Shown piece by piece: positions 1 to 8,010 of a DNA stretch of 11,745 nt (the stretch's first letter is position 1; every line of letters begins with the position of its first letter). Under the pieces are notes generated by a model. It was not told the origin of the DNA. It ran no database searches and saw nothing but the letters and a program-made list of their open reading frames with translations. Source of the stretch: an uncultured Muribaculaceae bacterium (GTDB lineage: Bacteria > Bacteroidota > Bacteroidia > Bacteroidales > Muribaculaceae); assembly GCA_910576775.1 (NCBI GenBank), contig CAJTJV010000051.1:1-11745 (forward strand). Reading direction: 5' to 3'. The translations under genes and the position numbers were made by a program.

Positions 1-52
1 TATTGCATCTGAAGTTTTCATGACGCAAAATTAACAATTCCTAAATTTTTTC

Positions 53-1294
53 ATGCACCGGAATTTCGGCTTGTGCCTAAAAAAAATGTGCCCAGACCAC
101 AACCTCGCATCTAAGAACTACGGTGCGGAACAACCACTAAAAAATCAAGACGGAGTTGCATCCGCGCTCCAATACACACCGCCGGTTTACCGAGAAACAG
201 AAGGATGCTCGTTTATCGAATTCTATGCATACGACCCCGCCAAAGGGAAAATGCGACGTAAACGAATCAAGACAAACCGCATAAAGGGCGTCATGAAACG
301 CCGACAATATGTGCGAGATGTTATAAATCGATTAACCGAACAGTTACATAGGGGCTGGAATCCGTGGATTGCCAAAGACACCACAGACCTACAAACGGTT
401 GAAGAAGCACTTAATCGCTATGAGAATCATGTCGAGAAGATGATGTCAAACAACTACTACCGCAAGGAAACCTATAGCGGCTATAAGTCATACATCAAAA
501 TCCTACGTGAGTACATTACGAAAGAGAATCCGATTTACTATATGTATCAATTCGACCGAAAATTCTGTTCGGCATTTCTTGACTACGTTTTCATTGCGCG
601 CAACAACGGCGCCCAGACAAGGAACAACTACTTGAATTTTCTTCGAGTACTATGCGGATATTTCGTAGAAAAATGCTACATGAATAGCAAACCAACTGAC
701 GGCATCACACCAATTAGCAAACGCCTGTTCACGAAAGAACGCACTACTATCCCGCTTGAAATAATCGGGAAGATTGCAGGCCACTGCAAAGAACATGAGC
801 CACATTTTCTTTTCGCCTGTTATCTGCTCTACTACTGTTTCATCCGCCCTGTAGAAATGACGCGATTAAAGGTGCGTTATTTCAATCTAAGGAAAGGAAC
901 TGTGACAATCCCGGCATCGTGTAGCAAAAACAAAAAGGAGCAGACTATCACTATACCTAAGAAAGTCCTGTTCTATGGCATACATCTTGGCATCTTCTCT
1001 GCTCCGATGGATTATTACATTTTTTCCTACGGTTTGCGTCCTGGCAAAGAGGAAATCAATCCAAAACATTTCCGCGATCATTGGGATAACCTGCGAAAAC
1101 CATTATGTCTGCGTCCCGAATGGAAATTCTATTCCTTAAAGGACACTGGCATAACAGAAATGCTGAAAAACAAAGTAGCTGCAATCGGAGTCAGAGATCA
1201 GGCAAGACATTCATCTCTTGCAATAACAGAGCTCTATACAGATCACTCCGAGGAAGCAAACCCAATAATACAGGAACTTGACGGAACACTCTAA
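53..1294 (+). CDS. int: Phage tyrosine recombinase (integrase)
   Basis: Site-specific recombinase that would integrate and excise the phage genome by strand exchange through a covalent tyrosine intermediate. Residues about 45-100 look like an arm-binding N-terminal domain, about 112-215 like a SAM-like core-binding domain, and about 230-405 like the catalytic domain. Visible catalytic candidates are R265 (in FIRPVEMTRL), a basic hairpin near K292-K295, K363 (in YSLKDTGIT), H386 (in ARHSS) and the nucleophile Y395 (in ELYTDH). The usual box II H-x-x-R reads Y-x-x-K here; this is a pattern I associate with Bacteroidota phage and mobile-element integrases rather than with loss of function. The length of 413 residues is normal. 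The first ATG at 53 has no Shine-Dalgarno sequence and follows an in-frame stop at 32-34; M12 (ATG at 86) is an alternative start. The stop overlaps the stop of the opposing tail gene. The 52 bases upstream are AT-rich and show no promoter or att site that I can recognise. Confidence 0.93.
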   Translation: MHRNFGLCLKKMCPDHNLASKNYGAEQPLKNQDGVASALQYTPPVYRETEGCSFIEFYAYDPAKGKMRRKRIKTNRIKGVMKRRQYVRDVINRLTEQLHRGWNPWIAKDTTDLQTVEEALNRYENHVEKMMSNNYYRKETYSGYKSYIKILREYITKENPIYYMYQFDRKFCSAFLDYVFIARNNGAQTRNNYLNFLRVLCGYFVEKCYMNSKPTDGITPISKRLFTKERTTIPLEIIGKIAGHCKEHEPHFLFACYLLYYCFIRPVEMTRLKVRYFNLRKGTVTIPASCSKNKKEQTITIPKKVLFYGIHLGIFSAPMDYYIFSYGLRPGKEEINPKHFRDHWDNLRKPLCLRPEWKFYSLKDTGITEMLKNKVAAIGVRDQARHSSLAITELYTDHSEEANPIIQELDGTL

Positions 1295-3129
1295 GATTCT
1301 ACAAGCGGATAGAATTCGCCCTTTAGCAACTGCGACATGCCATTTTCGGTAAATGTCGCAGTTATTTTTTCGCAGACATATCTCTTGCCTTTAATATGAA
1401 AAATTGCTCGAGGATTAGGTAGGGTGGTTGAAAGCCACGAAAACTTATATTTCCTTTTTTGTTCAATCATTGGAATTTGTGATTGAACGTTTCGATATTT
1501 GTCCGTAAGCCTCAAGCCGGGGAAATGTGCATTACAATATTGCCATGCATCATTTACAATTTCGTTATCGATAATTGGGAAAGGAGATTTTCCTTCAAAA
1601 GGCACGGCACCCTCCCAATATCCAACGTATATGCAATCAAAGAATTCGGAACCATCATCCATCCGGCCAGCTTCTATGGCCGCACTGATACTTGGCTGAT
1701 AGATATCCGAAGCTTCGGGACTATCAGCGAAAATAGAGTTTAAGCCGTCGGTCGAGATTCTAAGCCGGAGCATCATTCCCATATCGTCAACGTCATCGAT
1801 ACGCGTTTCCATTATACACGGAGGAACAAATTCAATCTCTTCCGTTGAAACGTTATCAGAATCAGCTATTCCAGAACCGAATACGTTGAGAGGCTGCATG
1901 ACATATATCTGGGTATAAATTTTGTTTTTACCAATATCATATAAAAACTCCGTACCAATAGAACGGAAAGAAAAATATGTGTCTTCAGCTGAACAGTAAA
2001 TCAACGAACCAATATTATTTTTTGCGCCACGGAGATTTCCATATTTGCCAACAGTATCATTATCTCCCCAATTTACTATTGGGCGACCTTCTATACCAAT
2101 AGAATCCCTGCGCTTGTTCTTTTCAAGCATTGTGCGAATGTCGGGATAAGTGCATAGCGGTCGGTCTGTTTCAAATAGCCAGTCGCAAGAATAATACGGC
2201 CATAAATAGTGGTCGCATTCCTTATATGCAAGCCGCTTTACGCCTATATATTCACAGGAAGCCTCTTTAGAGTGGCTGACATCTTCCGAGAACTCATCAA
2301 GAACAGCATCAAGCTTTACAGGAGCTACTGCACTTAACGCCGTTTTAGAGAACTGAAACCTTATATGTTTTGTTCGATTATCAATATCGAATTCACACAT
2401 AAGGAATAATTCAAGTTTCTCAAAGAATTCCGATACAGTCCATCGTGGCATGACATATTTGAAATCCGGCATATTCCATGAACCGGGCAGAGTATTACAT
2501 ATAATCAAGCTCTTATATTCGCTTTGTTCCCACTCAATGAAATCATATGTATAACCGACGGCATCGCATATTCGTTTAGCAATGACTATCAAATACGGCA
2601 TCCAAGAAAGTTTGACATTATTCGGATTCCATGAATACGAAACACCGTCATATATTACCCAGTTATTTGCCACTAATGGATATTCATCATTTATCCAAGG
2701 CAGAGCGACTTCACTCCTGGTGTGGCGCCAAGCTTCGGCGGGTGTAATCTCTCCATGCGGCAGTTCGGGTTTTCCGAGGTCGAGATCGTTGATATATGTT
2801 TCTGTGAAAGGGTCCGTAACGGTTTGTTCGCAACGGCCTTCTGCAAACTGACATTTTATCTCCGATTGAGAAATGCCAGTTACTGAAATAGATCCGGAAA
2901 AGCTTACTCCAGCATCGCGGATTTCGCAATTATACACCAGTTTGCCCGGCTTAAAATCCGCTCTATTAATATGTCCGAATATGGCTTTATTTTTCGGGCA
3001 ATCATTCAATGGAAATGTGATATTAAGAGTATAGGCGTCACGCCCGAGGAATAAGCGATTTTCAAAGATCAAATCGAAAGAAGAATCCTTCTTCAAAACG
3101 GCTTCTTTCCCGTCTATAAGTATTCTCAT
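1291..3129 (-). CDS. Tail tip / baseplate hub-like protein downstream of tape measure
   Basis: A structural phage tail protein of 612 residues. Its position directly after the tape measure gene is where siphoviruses encode the distal tail or hub (Dit/Tal) proteins, and that is the main basis for the call. Residues about 1-110 form a beta-rich start (ENRLFLGRDAYTLNITFPL). About 180-265 contain a block (PRWTVSEFFEKLELFL, then CEFDIDN) with the texture of baseplate hub proteins. The C-terminus (CEKITATFTENGMSQLLKGE) resembles a conserved tail-protein ending that I recall from other Bacteroidales prophages. There is no signal peptide or membrane segment. The start ATG overlaps the tape measure stop as ATGA at 3126-3129, indicating translational coupling. 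The stop (1291-1293) lies inside the stop region of the convergent integrase, with no room for a terminator. It could equally be a tail protein with adsorption or lysin-delivery functions; no peptidoglycan hydrolase motif is visible. Confidence 0.7.
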   Translation of the reverse strand: MRILIDGKEAVLKKDSSFDLIFENRLFLGRDAYTLNITFPLNDCPKNKAIFGHINRADFKPGKLVYNCEIRDAGVSFSGSISVTGISQSEIKCQFAEGRCEQTVTDPFTETYINDLDLGKPELPHGEITPAEAWRHTRSEVALPWINDEYPLVANNWVIYDGVSYSWNPNNVKLSWMPYLIVIAKRICDAVGYTYDFIEWEQSEYKSLIICNTLPGSWNMPDFKYVMPRWTVSEFFEKLELFLMCEFDIDNRTKHIRFQFSKTALSAVAPVKLDAVLDEFSEDVSHSKEASCEYIGVKRLAYKECDHYLWPYYSCDWLFETDRPLCTYPDIRTMLEKNKRRDSIGIEGRPIVNWGDNDTVGKYGNLRGAKNNIGSLIYCSAEDTYFSFRSIGTEFLYDIGKNKIYTQIYVMQPLNVFGSGIADSDNVSTEEIEFVPPCIMETRIDDVDDMGMMLRLRISTDGLNSIFADSPEASDIYQPSISAAIEAGRMDDGSEFFDCIYVGYWEGAVPFEGKSPFPIIDNEIVNDAWQYCNAHFPGLRLTDKYRNVQSQIPMIEQKRKYKFSWLSTTLPNPRAIFHIKGKRYVCEKITATFTENGMSQLLKGEFYPLVES

Positions 3130-6100
3130 TTTTTCTTCTTGGATTTTGGAGTAACATTATTCATCAGCACGTCGTATTCGTCCTGAGCCGCCTTAATACC
3201 TTTATCACCAGTAACAGTGTTAACCGTAACGAATGGCTCGTTCAGGCGTTCATTCAGGGCTGATACAGCTTGAGCGTTTTGCGCAATGGCTGCCACCATG
3301 AGCGCTACAGACCCGTTATCCTCGGCTATACGGACGAGGGAATCATTCGCGCGAATGGAGCGCGAAACATCATCAGCATTCAACATCCCGATAGTGTTTG
3401 TCCTTTGGGCGTAATCGAGCGCTTCAATCATCGGACGGGCGACAGGCGAGGCGAGCAGCTTTTGCGAAGCTACCCATTCTCCGGCATGTACAATGCCCGC
3501 CGGCTCGTCAACAGCGCCGGGTTTTGTGAAACCGCCTTTTGAGTAGCCCTGAGCTTCTGATGCCGCCTGTTGTTTCTTGATTGCGGCTATCTGAATAGCA
3601 CCGGCAGCAACAGCCATTGCGGCGGCGATAGGAGCGAGTATGTAGCCAACCACGGGCACAGCAGCCGCAGAACCAAAAGCCGAGAGTGCATTCTGCGCAG
3701 TCTGAGCGACGGCCTGTATTACCTGCATGGCAAACATTTTTTTGTTTGCATCATTTTTGACCTTGGCGATTTCAGTTTCTTTTTTCTTTTCAAGTTTGGC
3801 AACTTTATACGAATTACCTTGTGCATTCTGAATCTCCACGTCATACCGCTTTTCAATAGCTGACGTCTGAATCTGTAGCTCGGCTTGCATAAGAGTAGAC
3901 AAACCCGAGAATATTGACGACATGCCAGATACGAGTGTGCTCAGCGTACCGGTAAGAGCTTTGCCTCCGGGACCATTGAGCCACTCGACGCTGGCGTTTA
4001 TAGCTTTCTGCATCGAGTTTTGGCTATCGTTATCAAAGAGCTGTGAGTACTTCTTTTTAAGGTCGAGCTTCGCTTTTTCGAAAGCTTCCTCAATGCGAAG
4101 CTTTTCAGCGGCATTGTCCCCTGCGAGAGCTAATTCACGGTTAAAAACCTCAGCCAAGCCGGCAAGTTCCGAATCGTATTCAGACTTAGCTTCGCCAACA
4201 CTCATTCCAAAATATTTTCCCTTTAGGGATGCAAGCTTTTTCTCGTGCTCAGCCACGCCTTTTTCGTATTCCTGTTGGTGACGTTGAGCTGCTCTAAGTC
4301 TGGCCGATTCGTAATTTTGTTCCGCTCGCAGACGCTCATCCGAACCTTCCTTTGCAAGAAGGACAAGTTGCCGTAAATGTTCCAATTCGATTATCTCGGA
4401 AGCCTCGGTATAAACGCGGTCAAGAGATGCTCTTCCCTCTGCACTCATTTCGCTTCTCTCAAGCAATTCAGCATAATGGCGCTGCAAAGCCAATTTTTGT
4501 TCTGAATATTCTTTATTCTCCTCGGAAATGAGAAATTTCGTTGCTGACACAGTCTGTTTGTTGACAGCTTCCCAATATTGGGCTTGAATCGTCAAACGTT
4601 CCTGTGAAGACAGATCTGTGCGTTCAAGAAGCATTCCGAAATAATTGACTGCTATTTCCTCCATTCGAGACGTATATGTCTCATAGTCAGTTTCGCCTTT
4701 TGCATAAGAAATACGCGCGACAGCCTCGGCTCTTTCTCGAGCATTTTTCTCTATTTCAAAACGTGCTGATTCAGGTGTATCTGGGTCTACCAACGGGGTA
4801 ACCGGTTGCTTAGACGTTTGAAATGGATTAAGAGATGATATTTCCTCCGCATAATCTTTCATCATCATATTAGCTCGCGATTCTAAAGCATCTGCCAAAT
4901 CATCCCATTTCTTCTTGTTTTCTTTATATAAGTCCTCTACAGCAGCATCCCAGCTCAGCGCATCTCCGGAAAGCACATACTTGAGATTCTCTACGAAATG
5001 CCAGACATAATCCCCATTCGTGAGACCTTCACCTCGAACGCCTTTCTCACGCGCCTCGTTTGCTTCTTTAGCTAAATCAAGAGCTTGCTGACGCTTAGCC
5101 TCCATTAGCATTTGCTGATACACTGAATTACAATATTCATTGCCTTTCTTTGTCAGTGTTTCGTACCATTCTTTCAACGAGTTGCATGTTCCGAAAAAAC
5201 TGCCATATTTAGAGTTTAAGCTATCAATTAGCTGTTGCTCCTGGTCTTTCGACCCATTGAAATCTTTGACTGCCTTTATATTCTGTTCTAATAAAACCTT
5301 TTCTTCTTTTAGTTTCAAATTCGCATCTTCCCGACCTTTTTTCAATGTGTCAAGATTCTCAACTTGAGATTCGGTAGCATCACCAAAAGCCTTGTATGCG
5401 ATTACCAATGCAGTAAGCGCTGCGAGAATAGCGCCCCAAGGGGTTGAAGCCATTGCTACATTAAAAGCTTTCTGTGCGACCATTGCTTTACCAACCTGTC
5501 CGGTATACTTATAATAAACCAACCGCAAGCCCTCAGCCACCACCGCAACGGCTTTTGTTGCCTTTTCTTCGAGGATGAGGCTATGATAGTGGAGCGTGTC
5601 AACTGCCGAAAGGACTTTTTTGACAATGATTTCCTTGCTTATAACTACAGTATATCCAGCGACAGCTGCCGCGAGTGCGATTATTGCGGCCTTATGTTCT
5701 GCGACGAAACGTACTGTGTTCAAGAGCATCCGCATAATGGCCGAACCGGTCGTGTAGAAATGCCCCATAACCGGATATAACCGTTCGCCAAGCTCTCTTT
5801 GCAGCTCGCGTGCGGATTCCTTGCACTTATCAAGGGAAGCCTGTACCGTGTTATTTTGCACGTTAAATTCATTCGTTACTGATGTTCCTTCCTCAAAAGC
5901 CTTGTTAGCGACTTCTTGCTGAAGCTTTACCTGGTCGATGTGGGTGGCGAGAGTAGATAGTGCATCAATGGCACGAGAGCCGTTTTCCCCCATATCTTTG
6001 AACATAGGCGAAAGGACATCCATACCACCGGCCTGTTGCAGAGTTTCGAGGAACAGAATCAGAGCTCCATTCGCATCTTCGCTGAGTAATTTCGAAAAAT

Positions 6101-7184
6101 GTTCGACTTCGAGCCCCGCGACCTTGGCATATTTGGCCGGGTTCTGCATCATACGAACGAGCACTTGCGATATCGCGGTCGAGGAAGCCTCGACTGCCTG
6201 GGCGTTGCTGTCAAGGACGGCCGCAAAGCCCATAATCTGGGGGATAGTCATTCCGGCCTGAGCGCCAACGCCGCCCATGCGTTCAGCGAATGCCGAAAGA
6301 TAAGGAGCTGAAGCCGCACAGTTCTGAGACAGCTCATTGATAACGGAGCCAACTTTAAGAAGCGATTGCTCCGTGCCATAAATACGTTCGTCGCCGAATA
6401 TGCCTGTAAGCTTCGATAGCGTAAGCGTGGCGCCCTCTCCGAGGTCATCGAGAGCTACGTTTATTTGATCTGCCGCACGAACGAAGCCAAGAACGTCTTC
6501 TTGTGACGTCTTTCCTAAGCGGCCAGCCTCTTGTGCGAGCTTGTTAAGCTCTGTGCGAGGAGTGCGCGTGTCAATCTTTTTAAATTCTTCATTTAGCTCA
6601 GCGACCTGCTCTTCCGTCATACCCGTAAATTTCCGGACATTTGCCATTTCCTGATCCATTTCGGCGTAGGCATCAACATATCCCCTCAACGTATTTATTA
6701 CTTGGTCGAATCCGAGACCGAGAGCAAGAATTGCAGCTCCACTATCATTAATCCAATTTTTGAATTTACCCCATAAAGATTCCTGCGGCTTCAATTCCTC
6801 CCGAATGTCCGACAGACGAACTTTCAGCTCTTTTATTTTCTCAATATGGTCCTTCCACACCTCAGAACCGGGTGTCATGTCTTTAAGCTGCCGATTAAGA
6901 GTTCTAAGAGCCTTTTCAAGCTCGCGTGGAGTTGCCGTCTCCAAATTGCCGAGTGCCTTGTTTACGCCCTCCGTGGCAGACTTAATTTCGTCAAGTTGTT
7001 TTTGATATACATTTAACTGTCTACGAGCCTTTTCAACGTCTTTAGGATCGGCCATATTTGCCTTTAGCGACTTGATTTGGTCTTCCGTTGCCCTAATTTT
7101 GGCTTCTAATTCAGACATCATTTGTTTAGCCTGAGCGCCATTGACGTTCAGTGTTACTGTTGCCGTGTCTTTTATTCCGCTCAT
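3126..7184 (-). CDS. Phage tail tape measure protein (TP901 type)
   Basis: Sets tail length during assembly and is probably ejected into the envelope during DNA delivery. The protein has 1352 residues. About 1-135 is a charged coiled coil (KANMADPKDVEKARRQLN). About 170-445 is the TP901-type core, including GMTEEQVAELNEEFKKIDTR, LAQEAGRLGKTSQEDVLGF, MTIPQIMGFAAVLDS and EASSTAISQVLVRMM. Hydrophobic segments follow at about 499-515 and 583-598. A long charged helical region covers about 600-1130, then an Ala/Val-rich hydrophobic stretch about 1173-1203. The C-terminus contains GGFTKPGAVDEPAGIVHAGEW at about 1217-1237, a motif repeatedly seen at tape measure ends, and finishes in KSKKKK. At roughly 1350 residues a tail of about 200 nm would be expected from the usual 1.5 Å per residue rule. 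The ATG at 7184 has no Shine-Dalgarno sequence. The expected tail-tube and chaperone genes are not immediately upstream; a gene-poor interval is there instead. Confidence 0.93.
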   Translation of the reverse strand: MSGIKDTATVTLNVNGAQAKQMMSELEAKIRATEDQIKSLKANMADPKDVEKARRQLNVYQKQLDEIKSATEGVNKALGNLETATPRELEKALRTLNRQLKDMTPGSEVWKDHIEKIKELKVRLSDIREELKPQESLWGKFKNWINDSGAAILALGLGFDQVINTLRGYVDAYAEMDQEMANVRKFTGMTEEQVAELNEEFKKIDTRTPRTELNKLAQEAGRLGKTSQEDVLGFVRAADQINVALDDLGEGATLTLSKLTGIFGDERIYGTEQSLLKVGSVINELSQNCAASAPYLSAFAERMGGVGAQAGMTIPQIMGFAAVLDSNAQAVEASSTAISQVLVRMMQNPAKYAKVAGLEVEHFSKLLSEDANGALILFLETLQQAGGMDVLSPMFKDMGENGSRAIDALSTLATHIDQVKLQQEVANKAFEEGTSVTNEFNVQNNTVQASLDKCKESARELQRELGERLYPVMGHFYTTGSAIMRMLLNTVRFVAEHKAAIIALAAAVAGYTVVISKEIIVKKVLSAVDTLHYHSLILEEKATKAVAVVAEGLRLVYYKYTGQVGKAMVAQKAFNVAMASTPWGAILAALTALVIAYKAFGDATESQVENLDTLKKGREDANLKLKEEKVLLEQNIKAVKDFNGSKDQEQQLIDSLNSKYGSFFGTCNSLKEWYETLTKKGNEYCNSVYQQMLMEAKRQQALDLAKEANEAREKGVRGEGLTNGDYVWHFVENLKYVLSGDALSWDAAVEDLYKENKKKWDDLADALESRANMMMKDYAEEISSLNPFQTSKQPVTPLVDPDTPESARFEIEKNARERAEAVARISYAKGETDYETYTSRMEEIAVNYFGMLLERTDLSSQERLTIQAQYWEAVNKQTVSATKFLISEENKEYSEQKLALQRHYAELLERSEMSAEGRASLDRVYTEASEIIELEHLRQLVLLAKEGSDERLRAEQNYESARLRAAQRHQQEYEKGVAEHEKKLASLKGKYFGMSVGEAKSEYDSELAGLAEVFNRELALAGDNAAEKLRIEEAFEKAKLDLKKKYSQLFDNDSQNSMQKAINASVEWLNGPGGKALTGTLSTLVSGMSSIFSGLSTLMQAELQIQTSAIEKRYDVEIQNAQGNSYKVAKLEKKKETEIAKVKNDANKKMFAMQVIQAVAQTAQNALSAFGSAAAVPVVGYILAPIAAAMAVAAGAIQIAAIKKQQAASEAQGYSKGGFTKPGAVDEPAGIVHAGEWVASQKLLASPVARPMIEALDYAQRTNTIGMLNADDVSRSIRANDSLVRIAEDNGSVALMVAAIAQNAQAVSALNERLNEPFVTVNTVTGDKGIKAAQDEYDVLMNNVTPKSKKKK

Positions 7185-7327
7185 GTTTGGAGAGATGATA
7201 TTTTGGGCAAATATCGCGGAAGCAATCAGTCGCTCAAAAGACAGGAAAAGAGCACATTTTCAGCCATCATAAAAGCTTGATATTCAGCAGAGGATTCTTA
7301 ACCGCCACGGACCGATTTTTACAAGAT

Positions 7328-7360
7328 TCTGCGATTTTCCAGTGGTTCGTGAATCGCAGA
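7328..7360. repeat. Perfect 9-bp inverted repeat with 15-nt loop
   Basis: The arms TCTGCGATT (7328-7336) and AATCGCAGA (7352-7360) are exact reverse complements around a 15-base spacer. The site lies about 145 bases upstream of the tape measure start. There is no T-run on either side, so an intrinsic terminator is unlikely. An operator for a dimeric regulator, a recombination-site-like element or an RNA leader hairpin are all possible; nothing in the sequence decides between them. Confidence 0.55.
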
Positions 7361-7382
7361 TGTTATAAATCAGTCAATTAAA

Positions 7383-7429
7383 GGGGGCCAAAGGGAAATT
7401 CTTTCCCTTTTCCTGTACGTGGTACCCCC
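7383..7429. repeat. Two-part hairpin: 9-bp inner stem inside a G/C outer stem
   Basis: The inner arms AAAGGGAAA (7390-7398) and TTTCCCTTT (7402-7410) are perfect reverse complements with a three-base loop. An outer stem can form between GGGGGCC (7383-7389) and GGTACCCCC (7421-7429), with a TA bulge. On neither strand is the structure followed by a convincing T-tract, so a classical rho-independent terminator is not supported. It may be a structured leader for the tape measure transcript or part of a small RNA. Confidence 0.5.
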
Positions 7430-7581
7430 GTCCGCCCTACGGAAAAGACCATCGCCGCCCCTTTTCTATTTAGCGGAATATGCAGAGATACTTTCGTACA
7501 TCGACAATTTTCGCTGTTCGGTAATGCGCCTGCGTGTACCACTCTACCCTATTGTATGGTATTTGGCTCGGTGGAATTGTA

Positions 7582-7806
7582 ATGGAGCACAGAGGGAACG
7601 TAGACGGTTTTATTGCAATGGCTTGTGACTTGGGATGCCGATGCTTGATGCGCGGTCCGGATGAACGATGTCCGGCAGCCAATTATCGTAAGGGCTTGTG
7701 TGCCCCATGCTATTGCCTTGCGCTTGGCATGAGCACGTGGCAAAAGCACAAGGTACGCCCGGAGATGTTTGAGAGCCGAGCTTCGAGCGCATCAAGCTTC
7801 GTGTGA
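7582..7806 (+). CDS. Possible small cysteine-rich (zinc-ribbon-like) protein
   Basis: A 74-residue frame on the strand opposite to its neighbours. I do not recognise the protein. It has seven cysteines clustered in its middle (CDLGCRC, then RCPAANYRKGLCAPCYC) and a basic tail (STWQKHKVRPEM). The piece GLCAPCY resembles the GLC-x2-H/C-Y corner of the small zinc-binding motif found in some phage HNH and AP2-type DNA-binding proteins, but no HNH residues follow. The ATG at 7582 is preceded by a weak GGTGGA; ATG at 7618 and GTG at 7534 are alternatives. A hairpin begins one base after the stop. Against it: its orientation, its isolation, and overlap with minus-strand open frames that look equally unremarkable. 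It may be a chance frame within a structured non-coding region. Confidence 0.25.
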   Translation: MEHRGNVDGFIAMACDLGCRCLMRGPDERCPAANYRKGLCAPCYCLALGMSTWQKHKVRPEMFESRASSASSFV

Positions 7807-7807
7807 C

Positions 7808-7832
7808 GGCTTACCGGCACAAAGCCTAAGCC
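7808..7832. repeat. Bulged hairpin just after the small plus-strand frame
   Basis: GGCTTA (7808-7813) pairs with TAAGCC (7827-7832), and inside it GGC (7816-7818) pairs with GCC (7824-7826), leaving a CC bulge and a five-base loop. It starts one base after the stop of the possible cysteine-rich gene. No T-run follows on the plus strand, so termination is uncertain. Confidence 0.45.
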
Positions 7833-8010
7833 ACCCATACCAAAGGCCGACGGAGTAAGCGATAGTACGACATTGCTTCTGCCGAGGGGGAAGGGGCGGG
7901 CGATATTATAGGCGGTTGTAAAAATCCGGTGAAATAAATTAGGTGCATTATGCTCACGCACAAAGCACCCTGGATACTTGCTAATAATATGTCTGAATTA
8001 TATCCTTATG

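Larger units (their letters stand above)
7185..8010. other. Gene-poor, hairpin-rich interval between two tail gene groups
   Basis: This stretch separates the PI-PLC-like gene from the tape measure gene and has no minus-strand reading frame that looks like a phage protein. It holds three clear stem-loops (7328-7360, 7383-7429 and 7808-7832) and one doubtful plus-strand small gene (7582-7806). The part next to the tape measure gene (about 7185-7380) is AT-richer and must contain its leader; the promoter, if any, is not recognisable, since no match to the Bacteroides TAnnTTTG element was found by eye on the minus strand. The middle part (about 7400-7920) is GC-richer than the flanks. The tail-tube and tail-chaperone genes that usually precede a tape measure gene are absent here. 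It could be a late promoter region, a structured RNA, or an inserted or decayed segment. Confidence 0.6.

Noticed and set aside
1..52. Possible phage attachment site left of the integrase
   Set aside because: The other end of the prophage is not in the window, so no repeat can be matched.
3922..4281. Plus-strand open frame antisense to the tape measure gene (and similar ones at 3270, 3570, 5938 and 6760)
   Set aside because: Shadow frames of a strongly coding minus-strand gene; serine/phenylalanine-rich composition with no domain.
7226..7300. Short minus-strand frame ending at 7226 (reads SSAEYQAFMMAENVLFSCLL) that resembles the tail end of a chaperone-like protein
   Set aside because: It is only about 23 codons long between stops and has no credible upstream continuation in any frame; it could be a remnant but is too short to call.
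7320..7380. tRNA gene suggested by a GGTTCG-like piece
   Set aside because: No cloverleaf with a matching acceptor stem and anticodon arm can be drawn around it.
7773..7812. GAGCCG...CGGCTT stem resembling group II intron domain V
   Set aside because: It lacks the GAAA tetraloop and the conserved catalytic triad context, and no intron-encoded reverse transcriptase is present.
7710..7961. Minus-strand frame of 83 codons between the PI-PLC-like gene and the tape measure gene
   Set aside because: It begins with GTG, has no recognisable domain or phage-like composition, and overlaps the plus-strand cysteine-rich frame; I cannot support it as a gene.
7185..8010. Diversity-generating retroelement template region
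   Set aside because: No reverse transcriptase lies in the window and no stretch of the interval matches a fibre C-terminus with adenine-specific differences.
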